A DNA stretch of 21,940 nucleotides, from positions 1-21,940 of IMG/VR virus record IMGVR_UViG_3300010148_003001; one strand, written 5' to 3'. The DNA is from a virus. Made by a program: the position numbers and the translations under genes. Below are positions 4,995 to 13,877 of the stretch, piece by piece. Position 1 is the stretch's first letter. Each line of letters starts with the position of its first letter. The notes below the pieces were generated by a model that did not search any database, had not been told where the DNA came from, and saw nothing but the letters and a program-made list of their open reading frames with translations.

Positions 4995-7390
4995 TGGCAA
5001 GATTTTTAGTTACATATACAGACGGAACACAATATCCACTTGAAGCAAATACTCCTGTTGAAGCAGCAAGGCTTGCAAATAACTTAGCAGAAGAAGCAAA
5101 TCTATCTGTGCAAAGAATAAATAATGTTGTACAAAGTCCTGTGGAGCCAGGTAGTCCAATTACAGAACAAACAGTTGGCGATATTATATCTATTGGTGAA
5201 AATCCTTTTGGTTCACAGCTAACAACAGCAGAAAGAGGAGAAAATGTTTTAACACAAGGCACACCAATCCCTGCTGGATTTGGAGGTGTTGGTGCGCAAA
5301 ACCCATTAGAAATAGGATCAACGGTACAAGTGTTATCTGAAGAGCAAAGAACTGAAGAATATTTAAGAACTAGAAGGCAAGTTCAAGATCCACAGTTTTC
5401 TGAATTTTTAAGAGAACGGGTTGATGGTCCTATGTTTAGAACATTAGAAGCAACATTTAAATCACCAGATGGTACAACATATAGAAGATATACATATGAG
5501 TACACACTTAAATCAGGTTTTTTTGGTGAACCATCAGGTGGAGCAGATAGGACAGAAACTTTATTGTTTCTTGTAAATGCTGATGCATTAGGTGCAACAG
5601 GAACTGCAGAACAGAACGAAACATTGATGGCATTTGATTTTCTATATGAACTTGAAAGAGACGAAAATAATGTTGTAAGAAGACAGTTAAGAGAGTCATA
5701 TCCAAACCTTACAAGTTTAAGACCAGAAGACTTTGAAGTATTTAATGTAAAAAATCCATCTGCAAACAGACCTTTATATGATGCAGTAAATAGAGAAAAC
5801 GACAATGCTAATGCAGATATACCGATTTGGCTTGAAAGAACATTTGAGCTTAATGGTACACGATTTGTAAAAACAGATGACGATAATTATACAATTAGAG
5901 GTATAGATCAAGGTACGCCTGACCAAACAATTATTGATCCAAGAACTGGACAAACACAACAAGTGGGGCCAGTTGAAACAGATGATCCAGATGATCCAGA
6001 TGGTTCAGATAGTCTAGGTGGTCCAAGTGGTTCAGCACCTGTGCTTGAAACCATTAATGGCACAAAAGTTGTTGGATTATTTCCTGCAACAGATTATCCG
6101 CAAGCAAGTTTAGAAAACTTTTTAACTCAAGCAGGTTTTGTATTGCCTACAGATACTGAAGGCAGACCAATACCTATTGATACATTTTCCTCATTACCAG
6201 GATTTCCAGCTGAATTACTAGCACCTGAAAGTTTATTTATTAGAGTTGTTGAAGAGCAGGATGTTCTAGATGATGATGGAAATAAAATTGGTGTTCAACA
6301 GTTTGATAGATTTGTACCTAACCCAGCTATTGAAGCCGCACTACAATTATATGGTCAAGAGATTGGTTTAAGAAGTAATCTATCAGGTGATGCAAATGAT
6401 CTTGTGCAAGCACAGATATCAGCAACTGGTGGAGTATTACCAGGACCTGCTTCAGGATTAACTAATGCTGATTTTAATGCACTTGCTACTAATTTAAGAA
6501 CAATATCTGCGACAGGCGGAAGACTTACAGCTGATTTACAAACTAAAGATGGAAGAACACAATTAGTTGAAAGCTTGTCTCCCCTAGCAAAACAAGATTT
6601 GACTGCAGAAGTATTAAGGCAGACTGGTGGTAGAGTTGGTGGATACTTTGATGCAAATGGTGATTTTGTAGAAGGTATTACATTTGATCAATTTATTGAA
6701 GATCAAAGACAAGAAGCTAACAGACAACAAGTAAGAGATCTTGAAAGAATACAAGCACAAAATGCACCACAGTTTTTTTCTAGTAGATTAAATGCACAAC
6801 AAGCAGAAGGTTCAAGAAGAAGAGGGCTTCTTCAAGATATTACACAAATATATCAGAACCCTGCACAGCTTGCTGCAATAGTACAAGCTGGTGGTGGTCC
6901 ATTACTTCAGTTACAACAAGAGCTTGCAACATCACCAGGGTTGCCTATGTCACCAGGTATGCAACAACCACAATCACCTGTTTCACAGCAAACACCAACT
7001 ATTGGTACAGCAGGCACATATTTAGATCCAAACTTTGAGCCACCAAGCGGATTAACACTTGATGAGTTTATTGCAACACTTTCTCCTGAGCAGAGAATAA
7101 CACAACCAATGAATCAGCAAAGTACACCATTACAACCTACAGGAACTGCTCCTATAGCACCACCTGAAGTAAATGTTGGATTACCTTTGGTTCAAGGATA
7201 TAACCCTACTGCGACTGAAGCAGACTTTGCAAATCTTAACCCAATACAAAGACAGCAAGCATTAGGCTCTGCTGCAGTATTTGGCAAAACCCCTGAAGAG
7301 GTACAAGATGATTTGGCATCATTTACACCAGGAGAACAAAGATCTCCACTATATGGTGTAGGTGGTACAGTTGTAACTACAAGGAGATAA
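4994..7390 (+). CDS. Large virion-type protein of unknown function (798 aa)
   Basis: This protein is 798 residues long and its ATG overlaps the previous stop. I do not recognise a family. About residues 1-45 look like a small mixed alpha/beta domain (MARFLVTYTDGTQYPL, then a helix). Residues about 130-215 are beta-rich, with many aromatic and charged residues. An Asp/Pro-rich linker (DDPDDPDGSD) lies near 327-337. A second domain follows at about 355-470. From about 575 the chain turns Gln-rich and helical, with long Gln/Pro stretches (about 635-675) before the end. There is no signal peptide, membrane segment or lysozyme-type motif. Its place between portal and scaffold, next to a 1332-residue protein, suggests an internal or ejected virion protein, or a head-tail accessory protein. 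That is inference from position and size only. Confidence 0.75.
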   Translation: MARFLVTYTDGTQYPLEANTPVEAARLANNLAEEANLSVQRINNVVQSPVEPGSPITEQTVGDIISIGENPFGSQLTTAERGENVLTQGTPIPAGFGGVGAQNPLEIGSTVQVLSEEQRTEEYLRTRRQVQDPQFSEFLRERVDGPMFRTLEATFKSPDGTTYRRYTYEYTLKSGFFGEPSGGADRTETLLFLVNADALGATGTAEQNETLMAFDFLYELERDENNVVRRQLRESYPNLTSLRPEDFEVFNVKNPSANRPLYDAVNRENDNANADIPIWLERTFELNGTRFVKTDDDNYTIRGIDQGTPDQTIIDPRTGQTQQVGPVETDDPDDPDGSDSLGGPSGSAPVLETINGTKVVGLFPATDYPQASLENFLTQAGFVLPTDTEGRPIPIDTFSSLPGFPAELLAPESLFIRVVEEQDVLDDDGNKIGVQQFDRFVPNPAIEAALQLYGQEIGLRSNLSGDANDLVQAQISATGGVLPGPASGLTNADFNALATNLRTISATGGRLTADLQTKDGRTQLVESLSPLAKQDLTAEVLRQTGGRVGGYFDANGDFVEGITFDQFIEDQRQEANRQQVRDLERIQAQNAPQFFSSRLNAQQAEGSRRRGLLQDITQIYQNPAQLAAIVQAGGGPLLQLQQELATSPGLPMSPGMQQPQSPVSQQTPTIGTAGTYLDPNFEPPSGLTLDEFIATLSPEQRITQPMNQQSTPLQPTGTAPIAPPEVNVGLPLVQGYNPTATEADFANLNPIQRQQALGSAAVFGKTPEEVQDDLASFTPGEQRSPLYGVGGTVVTTRR

Positions 7391-7391
7391 A

Positions 7392-10300
7392 ATGGTATCA
7401 GGTCCTAGTGGTCCACAATTTAATCAAGCGAATATGCTTAGGCTACTTAAAGCTAGAGAAGCAAAGAAGTTAGCTGAAGAAGCACAAGTTATGGCAGATG
7501 AGCAGAAACAACAGATAACGGCTCCATCAGCGGATATTGTAGAAAGAGCAAAACAAGCTACGCAAGCAGGTACCGAACCAACACCATTAGATAATCCTAA
7601 TTTTTTTGCAAGACTAGGTACCAATACACTTGATGCAATTTCTGCACCAGGTGAAGTAGGTGCTGGGTTGGCTTTTGATTTATTTAGTGGAGATTTTTCA
7701 AAAAGAAGAAGACAATTACAAAACGAAACTCCTGAAAAAGGTTTGTTTGATTACTTTGGTTCTGTAAGAAAAGCGTACCAAGAAAAAGAATTACCGCTTA
7801 AATATGCACTTCCATTAGAAATAGCCTTAGATCCTCTTACATACATACCTGTAGCTGGTGCTGTTAACGTAGGTAGAAGATTGATACAAGGTGGTGCTAA
7901 AGTTGCTAAAGTTGCTAAAGTACCAAAGCTTCAATCAACTATGGATTTTAATCAAGTAATTAAAGTTGCTGATGACCAGATAGAAAGAACTGCAAAAATT
8001 GGAACTAACGAAGAAGTATATAAAGGTGGAGTAATATCAAAAACTTTAGAAACCTTAAAAGGTAGAGGTTTTAAACTTAATTTAAAAAACAATGTAGACA
8101 GAGCTTTATTTAAACATATCAACATTGGATCAAAAATAAATTCAATGGCTTCTGCAAATGCAGCAAAAGTAAATAGTGTAAAAATTTGGAATAAAGATTT
8201 TATAAATAAAAATGGAATAATAGCAAATACAGGCATTGATGGCGTAGATGGTAAGCAAATGTATGAAGCTTTAGAAGATGTTTTTGATGTTGGAAAATTT
8301 ACAAAGAAAAAAGATGTTGTTGATTATGATGATATTGCTAAACAAATAGATAGAGATGAAAATCAAACATGGCTTAACTTAATTGCTAGTAAAGAAGGAT
8401 TAGATAAAGTCAAAGATGCTTTAGTTGACAATAAAATATTTTCTAATGGTACATATAAAGGCAAAATTAATGATAATCATATTAGGAGTCTTGGGCAATA
8501 TTTATATGGATTTACTGATCTTGCAAAACAAGCAATAGCAAAAGGCGTTGATTTAAAACTAATTACAGGAACAGCATATGTAAGCAGAAGAGTTTTATCA
8601 AGAAACGTAGATCAAATTATAAATCAAAAGTCAACAAAATTAGGTCAAGAAGGTGCATCTCAACAAGCAAGAAAAATTAGAAGAGAAGATTTTACACCTA
8701 ATGAATACACAGAGCAATTACTTGCTATGGCAAAAGGTGATCAGACTAAATATTTAACAGATTTATCTGATGTATATGCAGCATATTCAAGAGATTTATA
8801 TAGCTCTATGAATGATAATGTTTTAAGGAGAAGATTAGATACTCTTGCTATGAATCCTAACTCAGGGATTGGTTTTGATGTTGGTGTAAAATTACCTCAA
8901 CTAAATAAAGTAATTCAAAATATAGCAGATAATAAATTTGTAATAACTAATAAAAATATTAAAAAATTAAAATCATTAGGTTTTCAGAATTTAGTTGAAG
9001 CAGCAGGAGATAGTAAAAATTTTAAAAAATTAATACAAGCTAAAAAAGCTTTAGAAGCAAAAGACATAGAAAAAGGTACTTCAGCATACGCTTTTCGTAT
9101 GAAGCATGGTAGAGAGTTGCCAGCTAATTTTAAAAACTTTTTCTTTACTGGGGCAAATGCAGAGCAACTTGCAAAAAGAGCAAGAGATCTTACTGGTTTT
9201 AGAGATGATAATTTATTTACAGAAATGGCAGGAAAGTTTGAAGTTGTTGGAAATGCTTTAAGAACTTTAAAAACTGGTTTTGACTTTGGATTTTCTTTGC
9301 TTCAAGGTTTGCCTACACTAGCAAGAGGATTTCTTGGTGATGTTAATGCATTTAAAACATGGGCTAAATCTGTAGAAAATGGAGCTAAAGTAATGTTTAG
9401 TCCACAAGCTGTAGATCAATTTATGTCAGAAATGCGTGATGTAATTGTAAAGACAGTAGATGGAGATGACATAAGCTTGCTAGATGAATATGTAGCTATG
9501 GGTGGTGAGCTTGGAGAATATGCAACTGATATATACAGAGGTGGTTCATCTATTACAAGAGGTTTGGGTAGATTTGGAAAAGCAGGAAATGCTGCAGGTA
9601 AAGCTTTTCAAGCAACCTTAACTCCATTTGAAAGAAGCTTTCAGTTTTCTTCTGACACATTAAGACTTAAAGGTTACCAGTACATGAGAAATACATTATT
9701 TAAAAATGCACCTGATGGCGAAAAAGCTGAAGCCTTGAAAGGATATGTACAGTTTTTAAATAAATCTACAGGAGCATTAAACCCTGCTGCTTCTGGAATA
9801 CCAATGAGTCAACAAGCGATAGAAAGAGCATTTATTTTCTTTTCACCTAGATATACAAGAGCTAGTTTTTCACTTATAGCAGATGTGTTAAGAGGTGGAG
9901 TGCAAGGTGCTGAGGCAAGAAAAACTTTAGCAGGTATGGCAGGTTTTGGCATACTGCATTATTCTGCTATAGCAAGTGCTGCTGGTCAAGAACTCCATCT
10001 TGACCCAAGAGATAGTAAATTTTTAACAATAGAAGTAAACGGCAATAGAGTTGGCATTGGATCTTTTTGGACAAGTTTTGCTAGATTTGTTACAAAATCT
10101 GTTGATTATTTTGATCCTTTTGATGGTGAAAAAACTATTAGAGAAGAACAAGAAGATAACCCAATATTTAATTATTTTAAAGGACGAACATCTATTGTTT
10201 CAGGATTAGTTTATGAATTAGCTACAGGAGCTGATTTTCTTGGTAGAGATATTGAGTTTGGAACAGACTGGGCAAAACACATTGGTACTTCAGCATTACC

Positions 10301-11390
10301 ACTTACATTAGAATCAACTTTGATGGAAGGTGGTGATTTTAAATCAAGAGCTACAAGACTTGTTTCTGGTTTCTTTGGTACTAGAGAAAGACCTCTTAGT
10401 GTGTGGGAACAAAGAAATAATATGAGAGACGACTTATCTGCAGACCAGTATGGTAAAAAATATGAAGATTTAAATGGATTTCAAAGAAAACAATTAGATC
10501 TTGATAACCCACAACTTGAAGCAATTAATGCAGAAGCAAGAGCATTGTCAGCTGAAATGGGTGATGACTTTGATGCAAAGGTTACTAACTATTACACAGA
10601 AAGAAATGCAATACAACAAGACTATGAAAACAATTTAGCTATAAGTGAACTACAAGGTTATTACCTTGGATTTAGACCAAGTGATTTTAGAGATTTAATT
10701 TTAAAACCTGAAAATAGAACAAAACAAACTAAGTATGAAATTTTGCAAAAAAAACTTGAACCTGGTGCAGAGTTTGAGCAGGTGCAAAGATATTTTGATG
10801 AGATGGGCAAAACATTTAGCGATAAAGCACAGATTGAAGATATTGCATACCAAGATTATATTGAGACTGTAATTAATGGTGATTGGGATAGTGTAAGAGG
10901 ATATAACTGGCAAGATAGAGAACAAGCAGAAAAAGATTTTAGAATTAAATGGGGATCAGAATATTTTGATTATGTGCAACAAAGATTAAAACAAGGTAAA
11001 GAGTTACCAGGACTTGCAGGTGAATTTGTTGAAATGCGTGAAGAATATGGTTATTTTTGGAAATCTATTGAACAAGCTGTAATACAAAGCAGGGATAATC
11101 CAGAAGCTGCGCAAGTTTTAAGAAGTCAATGGTTAAGAGGTACTGATGCAGAAAGAGAAGCATTAGAAGACATAGAAGAGTTAAAACAAATTAATAAACT
11201 TATATCTGCATCAAAGGTTCAGCTTAGAAAACTTGATCCTGGCTTAGATGGATTTTTATTTAGATGGGGTTACACTTCATCACTTGTACATGCTGATAAT
11301 AAAAACCTAGAAGACTTCTATAATAGATACGATAGAATAGAAGCAGCTGTCTATAAAAACGGCGGACCTGTTGACTTTGCACAGGTATAG
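7392..11390 (+). CDS. Giant virion protein, probable internal/ejection protein (1332 aa)
   Basis: At 1332 residues this is the largest gene, starting 1 nt after its neighbour with an AAGGAG site. It opens with a coiled-coil-like helix (about 12-42). Near 135-155 comes LPLEIALDPLTYIPVAGAVN, a stretch resembling those in very large phage proteins ejected with the DNA. The middle (about 200-560) is Lys/Asn/Ile-rich and encoded by very AT-rich DNA. A helical part follows (about 590-690), then FFSPRYTRASFSLIADVLRG (about 816-835) and a hydrophobic helix, AGMAGFGILHYSAIASAAG, near 848-866 that could meet a membrane. The last 350 residues are charged helices. Such proteins (T7 gp15/gp16-like, or large polyvalent proteins) lie inside the head and form a conduit through the cell envelope. 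I see no transglycosylase or peptidase signature. A tape measure is a less likely alternative, as no tail-tube genes are present. Confidence 0.75.
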   Translation: MVSGPSGPQFNQANMLRLLKAREAKKLAEEAQVMADEQKQQITAPSADIVERAKQATQAGTEPTPLDNPNFFARLGTNTLDAISAPGEVGAGLAFDLFSGDFSKRRRQLQNETPEKGLFDYFGSVRKAYQEKELPLKYALPLEIALDPLTYIPVAGAVNVGRRLIQGGAKVAKVAKVPKLQSTMDFNQVIKVADDQIERTAKIGTNEEVYKGGVISKTLETLKGRGFKLNLKNNVDRALFKHINIGSKINSMASANAAKVNSVKIWNKDFINKNGIIANTGIDGVDGKQMYEALEDVFDVGKFTKKKDVVDYDDIAKQIDRDENQTWLNLIASKEGLDKVKDALVDNKIFSNGTYKGKINDNHIRSLGQYLYGFTDLAKQAIAKGVDLKLITGTAYVSRRVLSRNVDQIINQKSTKLGQEGASQQARKIRREDFTPNEYTEQLLAMAKGDQTKYLTDLSDVYAAYSRDLYSSMNDNVLRRRLDTLAMNPNSGIGFDVGVKLPQLNKVIQNIADNKFVITNKNIKKLKSLGFQNLVEAAGDSKNFKKLIQAKKALEAKDIEKGTSAYAFRMKHGRELPANFKNFFFTGANAEQLAKRARDLTGFRDDNLFTEMAGKFEVVGNALRTLKTGFDFGFSLLQGLPTLARGFLGDVNAFKTWAKSVENGAKVMFSPQAVDQFMSEMRDVIVKTVDGDDISLLDEYVAMGGELGEYATDIYRGGSSITRGLGRFGKAGNAAGKAFQATLTPFERSFQFSSDTLRLKGYQYMRNTLFKNAPDGEKAEALKGYVQFLNKSTGALNPAASGIPMSQQAIERAFIFFSPRYTRASFSLIADVLRGGVQGAEARKTLAGMAGFGILHYSAIASAAGQELHLDPRDSKFLTIEVNGNRVGIGSFWTSFARFVTKSVDYFDPFDGEKTIREEQEDNPIFNYFKGRTSIVSGLVYELATGADFLGRDIEFGTDWAKHIGTSALPLTLESTLMEGGDFKSRATRLVSGFFGTRERPLSVWEQRNNMRDDLSADQYGKKYEDLNGFQRKQLDLDNPQLEAINAEARALSAEMGDDFDAKVTNYYTERNAIQQDYENNLAISELQGYYLGFRPSDFRDLILKPENRTKQTKYEILQKKLEPGAEFEQVQRYFDEMGKTFSDKAQIEDIAYQDYIETVINGDWDSVRGYNWQDREQAEKDFRIKWGSEYFDYVQQRLKQGKELPGLAGEFVEMREEYGYFWKSIEQAVIQSRDNPEAAQVLRSQWLRGTDAEREALEDIEELKQINKLISASKVQLRKLDPGLDGFLFRWGYTSSLVHADNKNLEDFYNRYDRIEAAVYKNGGPVDFAQV

Positions 11391-11400
11391 ATGTTATTTT
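11371..11400 (+). promoter_or_regulatory. Candidate promoter for scaffold and capsid genes
   Basis: TTGACT (11371-11376) and TATTTT (11395-11400) are 18 nt apart and match the sigma70 consensus at 5 of 6 and 4 of 6 positions. The -35 lies in the last codons of the giant gene; the predicted start is near 11407. An extra promoter here would raise scaffold and capsid expression above the upstream genes, which fits the large copy number needed. The -10 is not strong. Confidence 0.35.
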
Positions 11401-11409
11401 AATAAAAAA

Positions 11410-11423
11410 CGCATGTCTATGCG
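11410..11423 (+). promoter_or_regulatory. Leader hairpin before the scaffold gene
   Basis: CGCAT and ATGCG (11410-11414, 11419-11423) pair around a 4-nt loop, GTCT. If transcription starts near 11407, the hairpin sits at the very 5' end of the mRNA, with the ribosome binding site following at 11430. A 5'-terminal hairpin usually protects mRNA from decay. Read on the minus strand it is followed by six T and could act as a leftward terminator, but there is no leftward gene nearby to serve. Confidence 0.4.
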
Positions 11424-11444
11424 GAATTGAAAGGGTTACGGCTC

Positions 11445-12251
11445 ATGATAGACGATAAGGAAGTTAAGGCTTCAGAACAACAAGAAGAAACTGTTACGGC
11501 AGAAGAACAGCAGATAGCTGAAAAAGTAAATGATGCTGCACAGACACCAGTAGAAGCTCAAGGGCAACAACAAGAAGTCAAAGCAGATGAATCTCTTACA
11601 ACTGAAAAGATTGCAGAACTTACTGCTAAAGCTGCGGCAGACGCAAGTAAAGAAGCATTAAATTCTTTTCAAGGTAAATTTGCTAATTACACAGCAAGTC
11701 AACAGAAAGAGATACAGGAGATGATCGATAAAAGGTTAGAACCTGTACTAAGGTTTACTGAGGGTGTGGAAAAGGCTCAAGTAGAACAGCTTGAACCTGA
11801 ACAACAGGTAGAATATTACAAGCAAAAGCTAAATGAAAAGAATGAAGCTCCTCCAAAAGAAGAGCCAAAAGCTAACAATGCTGAGCTTGAATTACTAGCG
11901 GAGACCACAAGGCAAATGATTCAAGAGGCAGGATTGTCTGTTGCTGAAAATGATCAGCAAGTATGGCAAGGTTGGACTCAAGATATGTCAACTGCGCAAC
12001 TTATTAATCTTGCGCAAAGAAATATCAACAAGATGAAAACGCCTAAGGAAACTCCAAAAGCTGTAGCTCCTGAGCCAGAACCGCAAACTCAAGCGCCACC
12101 AAGTACAGCAGGCGCACCTAAAGTTGGTGCAGCAGGCAGGGTTTCTACTATATCCGATCTTTCTCAACTAATGGCAGATGGCCAAATAGATGCTACACAG
12201 TATCGTGCAGCGAAGAAAGAAATTAAAAATAAAGGTTATTACAACCTATAA
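11445..12251 (+). CDS. Scaffolding protein
   Basis: This protein of 268 residues lies directly before the major capsid gene, the standard place of the scaffold, which guides shell assembly and then leaves the head. It is very rich in Glu, Gln, Lys and Ala with almost no aromatic residues over the first 150 residues, and would be mostly helical and coiled-coil. A Pro-rich linker (about 200-225, containing PEPEPQTQAPP) leads to the last 38 residues, which look like two short helices with basic residues (DLSQLMADGQIDATQYRAAK, then KEIKNKG). This resembles the C-terminal capsid-binding helix-turn-helix of known scaffolds. I start at ATG 11445 because AAAGGG lies 9 nt upstream. A TTG at 11427 would add six residues, but that site would then lie inside the gene. 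No protease signature is seen. Confidence 0.85.
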   Translation: MIDDKEVKASEQQEETVTAEEQQIAEKVNDAAQTPVEAQGQQQEVKADESLTTEKIAELTAKAAADASKEALNSFQGKFANYTASQQKEIQEMIDKRLEPVLRFTEGVEKAQVEQLEPEQQVEYYKQKLNEKNEAPPKEEPKANNAELELLAETTRQMIQEAGLSVAENDQQVWQGWTQDMSTAQLINLAQRNINKMKTPKETPKAVAPEPEPQTQAPPSTAGAPKVGAAGRVSTISDLSQLMADGQIDATQYRAAKKEIKNKGYYNL

Positions 12252-12267
12252 AAAAGGATAAAAAATT

Positions 12268-13179
12268 ATGGCAACAGGATTGACATTATCGTCAAGTTCT
12301 AATTTGTCTAGCGTGTCGTCAACAGTTATTGCTTCTGCAATATCACAGATTGAGCCTGCTGGTCCTACAAACCAGTTGGTAAGCAGATACGATATTCCTC
12401 AAGGCGCAAAGCAAGTTGATATTCCTATTTGGGGTAGAAACAATGCTGCAGCTCTTACAGAGGGTGTCGATATCGCTACACCACAACAACTATCAGTAAC
12501 CATCAAGAGCGTAACTAGCTCAGAGCATGGTATTTTGGTATTTGTTTCTGACAGATTAACAAGACAAAACAACGAAGATATATTGTCACACGTAGGTGAC
12601 GTACAAGGTGCAGCTTTAGGTAGATTACTTGAAGATGACTTGGTACAGTTATTCCCAGGTTTTGACAATCAAATTGGTTCTGCAGGTAATGCTTTAACAT
12701 TAAGGCAAATTGCTGGTGCAGTATCATTCTTAAAAACAGATAACAGCGCAGATGTTGGTATCGCTCCAGGACAACCTAATGGTGTATTCCACCCTGAACA
12801 AATCAGAAGATTTGCACAAGAGGTTACATCTATTCAAGCAGGTGGTTCTGGTGGTATGGCAGCTCAACCAATTCCACAAGGTATTACAGAAGATGTAATA
12901 ACAAATTACTTTAGAGGAAACGAAAGGTTCTTTGGTGTTCCAATCTTTGAATCTGGTGTTATTGGTAGAGACAGCGGTGACGATGCTAAAGGTGCAATTT
13001 TCGTAAGAGAAGCTCTTGCACTTGGTATGGCTCACGAAATGGAAGCTGAAGAAGAAAGAGACGCATCTCTAAGAGGTACTGAAATGGTTATGGTTGGTGA
13101 ATGGGGTGAAATTGAAGTATCTGGTGTATGGGGTGTTGAAATGGTCGGTGATGCAGTAGGACTGCAATCATCTAACTAA
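12268..13179 (+). CDS. Major capsid protein, HK97-type fold likely
   Basis: This 303-residue protein directly follows the scaffold. The N-terminus is Ser-rich and helical (about 8-30). Next comes a segment with the feel of an HK97-fold extended arm and P-domain: DIPIWGRNNAAALTEGVDI near 50-68, followed by LSVTIKSVTSSEHGILVFVS (about 73-92). The long helix GDVQGAALGRLLEDDLVQLF is near 110-129. The end, RGTEMVMVGEWGEIEVSG followed by WGVEMVGDAVG, has the closing beta strands and DA-type ending seen in many phage major capsid proteins. There is no N-terminal delta domain, consistent with a separate scaffold. AAGGA lies 10 nt before the ATG. Codons are more G+C-tolerant than in the giant gene, as expected of a highly expressed protein. 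Confidence 0.88.
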   Translation: MATGLTLSSSSNLSSVSSTVIASAISQIEPAGPTNQLVSRYDIPQGAKQVDIPIWGRNNAAALTEGVDIATPQQLSVTIKSVTSSEHGILVFVSDRLTRQNNEDILSHVGDVQGAALGRLLEDDLVQLFPGFDNQIGSAGNALTLRQIAGAVSFLKTDNSADVGIAPGQPNGVFHPEQIRRFAQEVTSIQAGGSGGMAAQPIPQGITEDVITNYFRGNERFFGVPIFESGVIGRDSGDDAKGAIFVREALALGMAHEMEAEEERDASLRGTEMVMVGEWGEIEVSGVWGVEMVGDAVGLQSSN

Positions 13180-13185
13180 TAAGCT

Positions 13186-13500
13186 ATGACTACTGAACAA
13201 AATTTTTACGTTAAAACACTTAAACCAGATGATGACAGAGTAACAATTTACAAAGCAACTTCTGGAGATGAATTTAAAGTGAGACCAGATATGGTTAATC
13301 ATTATTTATCTAAAGTAAAAAAACGAACAAAATTTGTCGGTGGTTCATTGCAAACTTACGGAGACTATATACCAGTCTTTGTAAGAACTAAAGAAGAAAT
13401 TATTGGTTCTCCGTCTTCCAGCGTGGTTGAAAGGGTTGCTCCTTCCAATCAAGTTAAAGCTGGGAAACGAAGAAGAGGTAGGAGAGGTAAGAAGAAATGA
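13186..13500 (+). CDS. Small protein with a strongly basic tail, unknown function
   Basis: This 104-residue protein starts 6 nt after the capsid stop, with no clear binding site (TAAGCT), so it is probably reached by reinitiation. Residues 1-70 look like a compact beta-rich domain (FYVKTLKPDDDRVTIYKATS, then KFVGGSLQTYGDYIPVFV). The C-terminus is extremely basic (KAGKRRRGRRGKKK, last 14 residues) and would bind nucleic acid or an acidic surface. Its place after the capsid gene fits a head-completion, decoration or DNA-contacting head protein. The family is not recognised. Its stop region overlaps the next start (ATGA). Confidence 0.75.
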   Translation: MTTEQNFYVKTLKPDDDRVTIYKATSGDEFKVRPDMVNHYLSKVKKRTKFVGGSLQTYGDYIPVFVRTKEEIIGSPSSSVVERVAPSNQVKAGKRRRGRRGKKK

Positions 13501-13874
13501 CTACCATAACAAATAGATGGAAATCTATTATTGCAGAAATCAAGTTAGATAGACGTTGGGAAGAAGTTCTTGAAGATTATCTGAAAGAACAGAAACTTGA
13601 CAGTTTACCTGAACCTGAATGGTCTGATGATCCTACCATGGCTTTTGTACATCTTCCTAAATTATCTCTAGAAAAAGGAGATACAAAACTGGAAAGAATA
13701 AAAGCCAGGATGTTTCCAGAAAGCATCGTTGGGTATCTTAAGAAAGGCGGACTGATGAAGCTCCCTGCAAAGGTAGAAGCATCTCAGAGATCGCAAGAAG
13801 AAGAGCAGCTCCCCAAGATGGAAACGGAGAAACCAAAACCTCAAAAAATTAAATTACCAAAAATAGGAGAATAA
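13497..13874 (+). CDS. Unknown small head-region protein (125 aa)
   Basis: This 125-residue protein overlaps its upstream neighbour by 4 nt (ATGA), a sign of translational coupling. The N-terminal half is helical and rich in Trp, Glu and Lys (NRWKSIIAEIKLDRRWEEVL). The middle has a Pro-rich stretch (SLPEPEWSDDPTMAFVHLPK), and the last 35 residues are Lys, Pro, Glu and Gln only, clearly disordered (MKLPAKVE to KIKLPKIGE). There is no membrane segment and no catalytic motif. The phage family is not recognised. The position among head genes suggests an assembly or connector role, without proof. Confidence 0.7.
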   Translation: MTTITNRWKSIIAEIKLDRRWEEVLEDYLKEQKLDSLPEPEWSDDPTMAFVHLPKLSLEKGDTKLERIKARMFPESIVGYLKKGGLMKLPAKVEASQRSQEEEQLPKMETEKPKPQKIKLPKIGE

Positions 13875-13877
13875 ATC

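Noticed and set aside
5383-5805. 140-codon antisense ORF on the minus strand
   Set aside because: It lies wholly inside a well-coupled rightward gene, has no binding site or promoter, and has shadow-like composition.
11427-11444. TTG start six codons upstream for the scaffold
   Set aside because: No binding site precedes it, whereas ATG 11445 has AAAGGG at a suitable distance.
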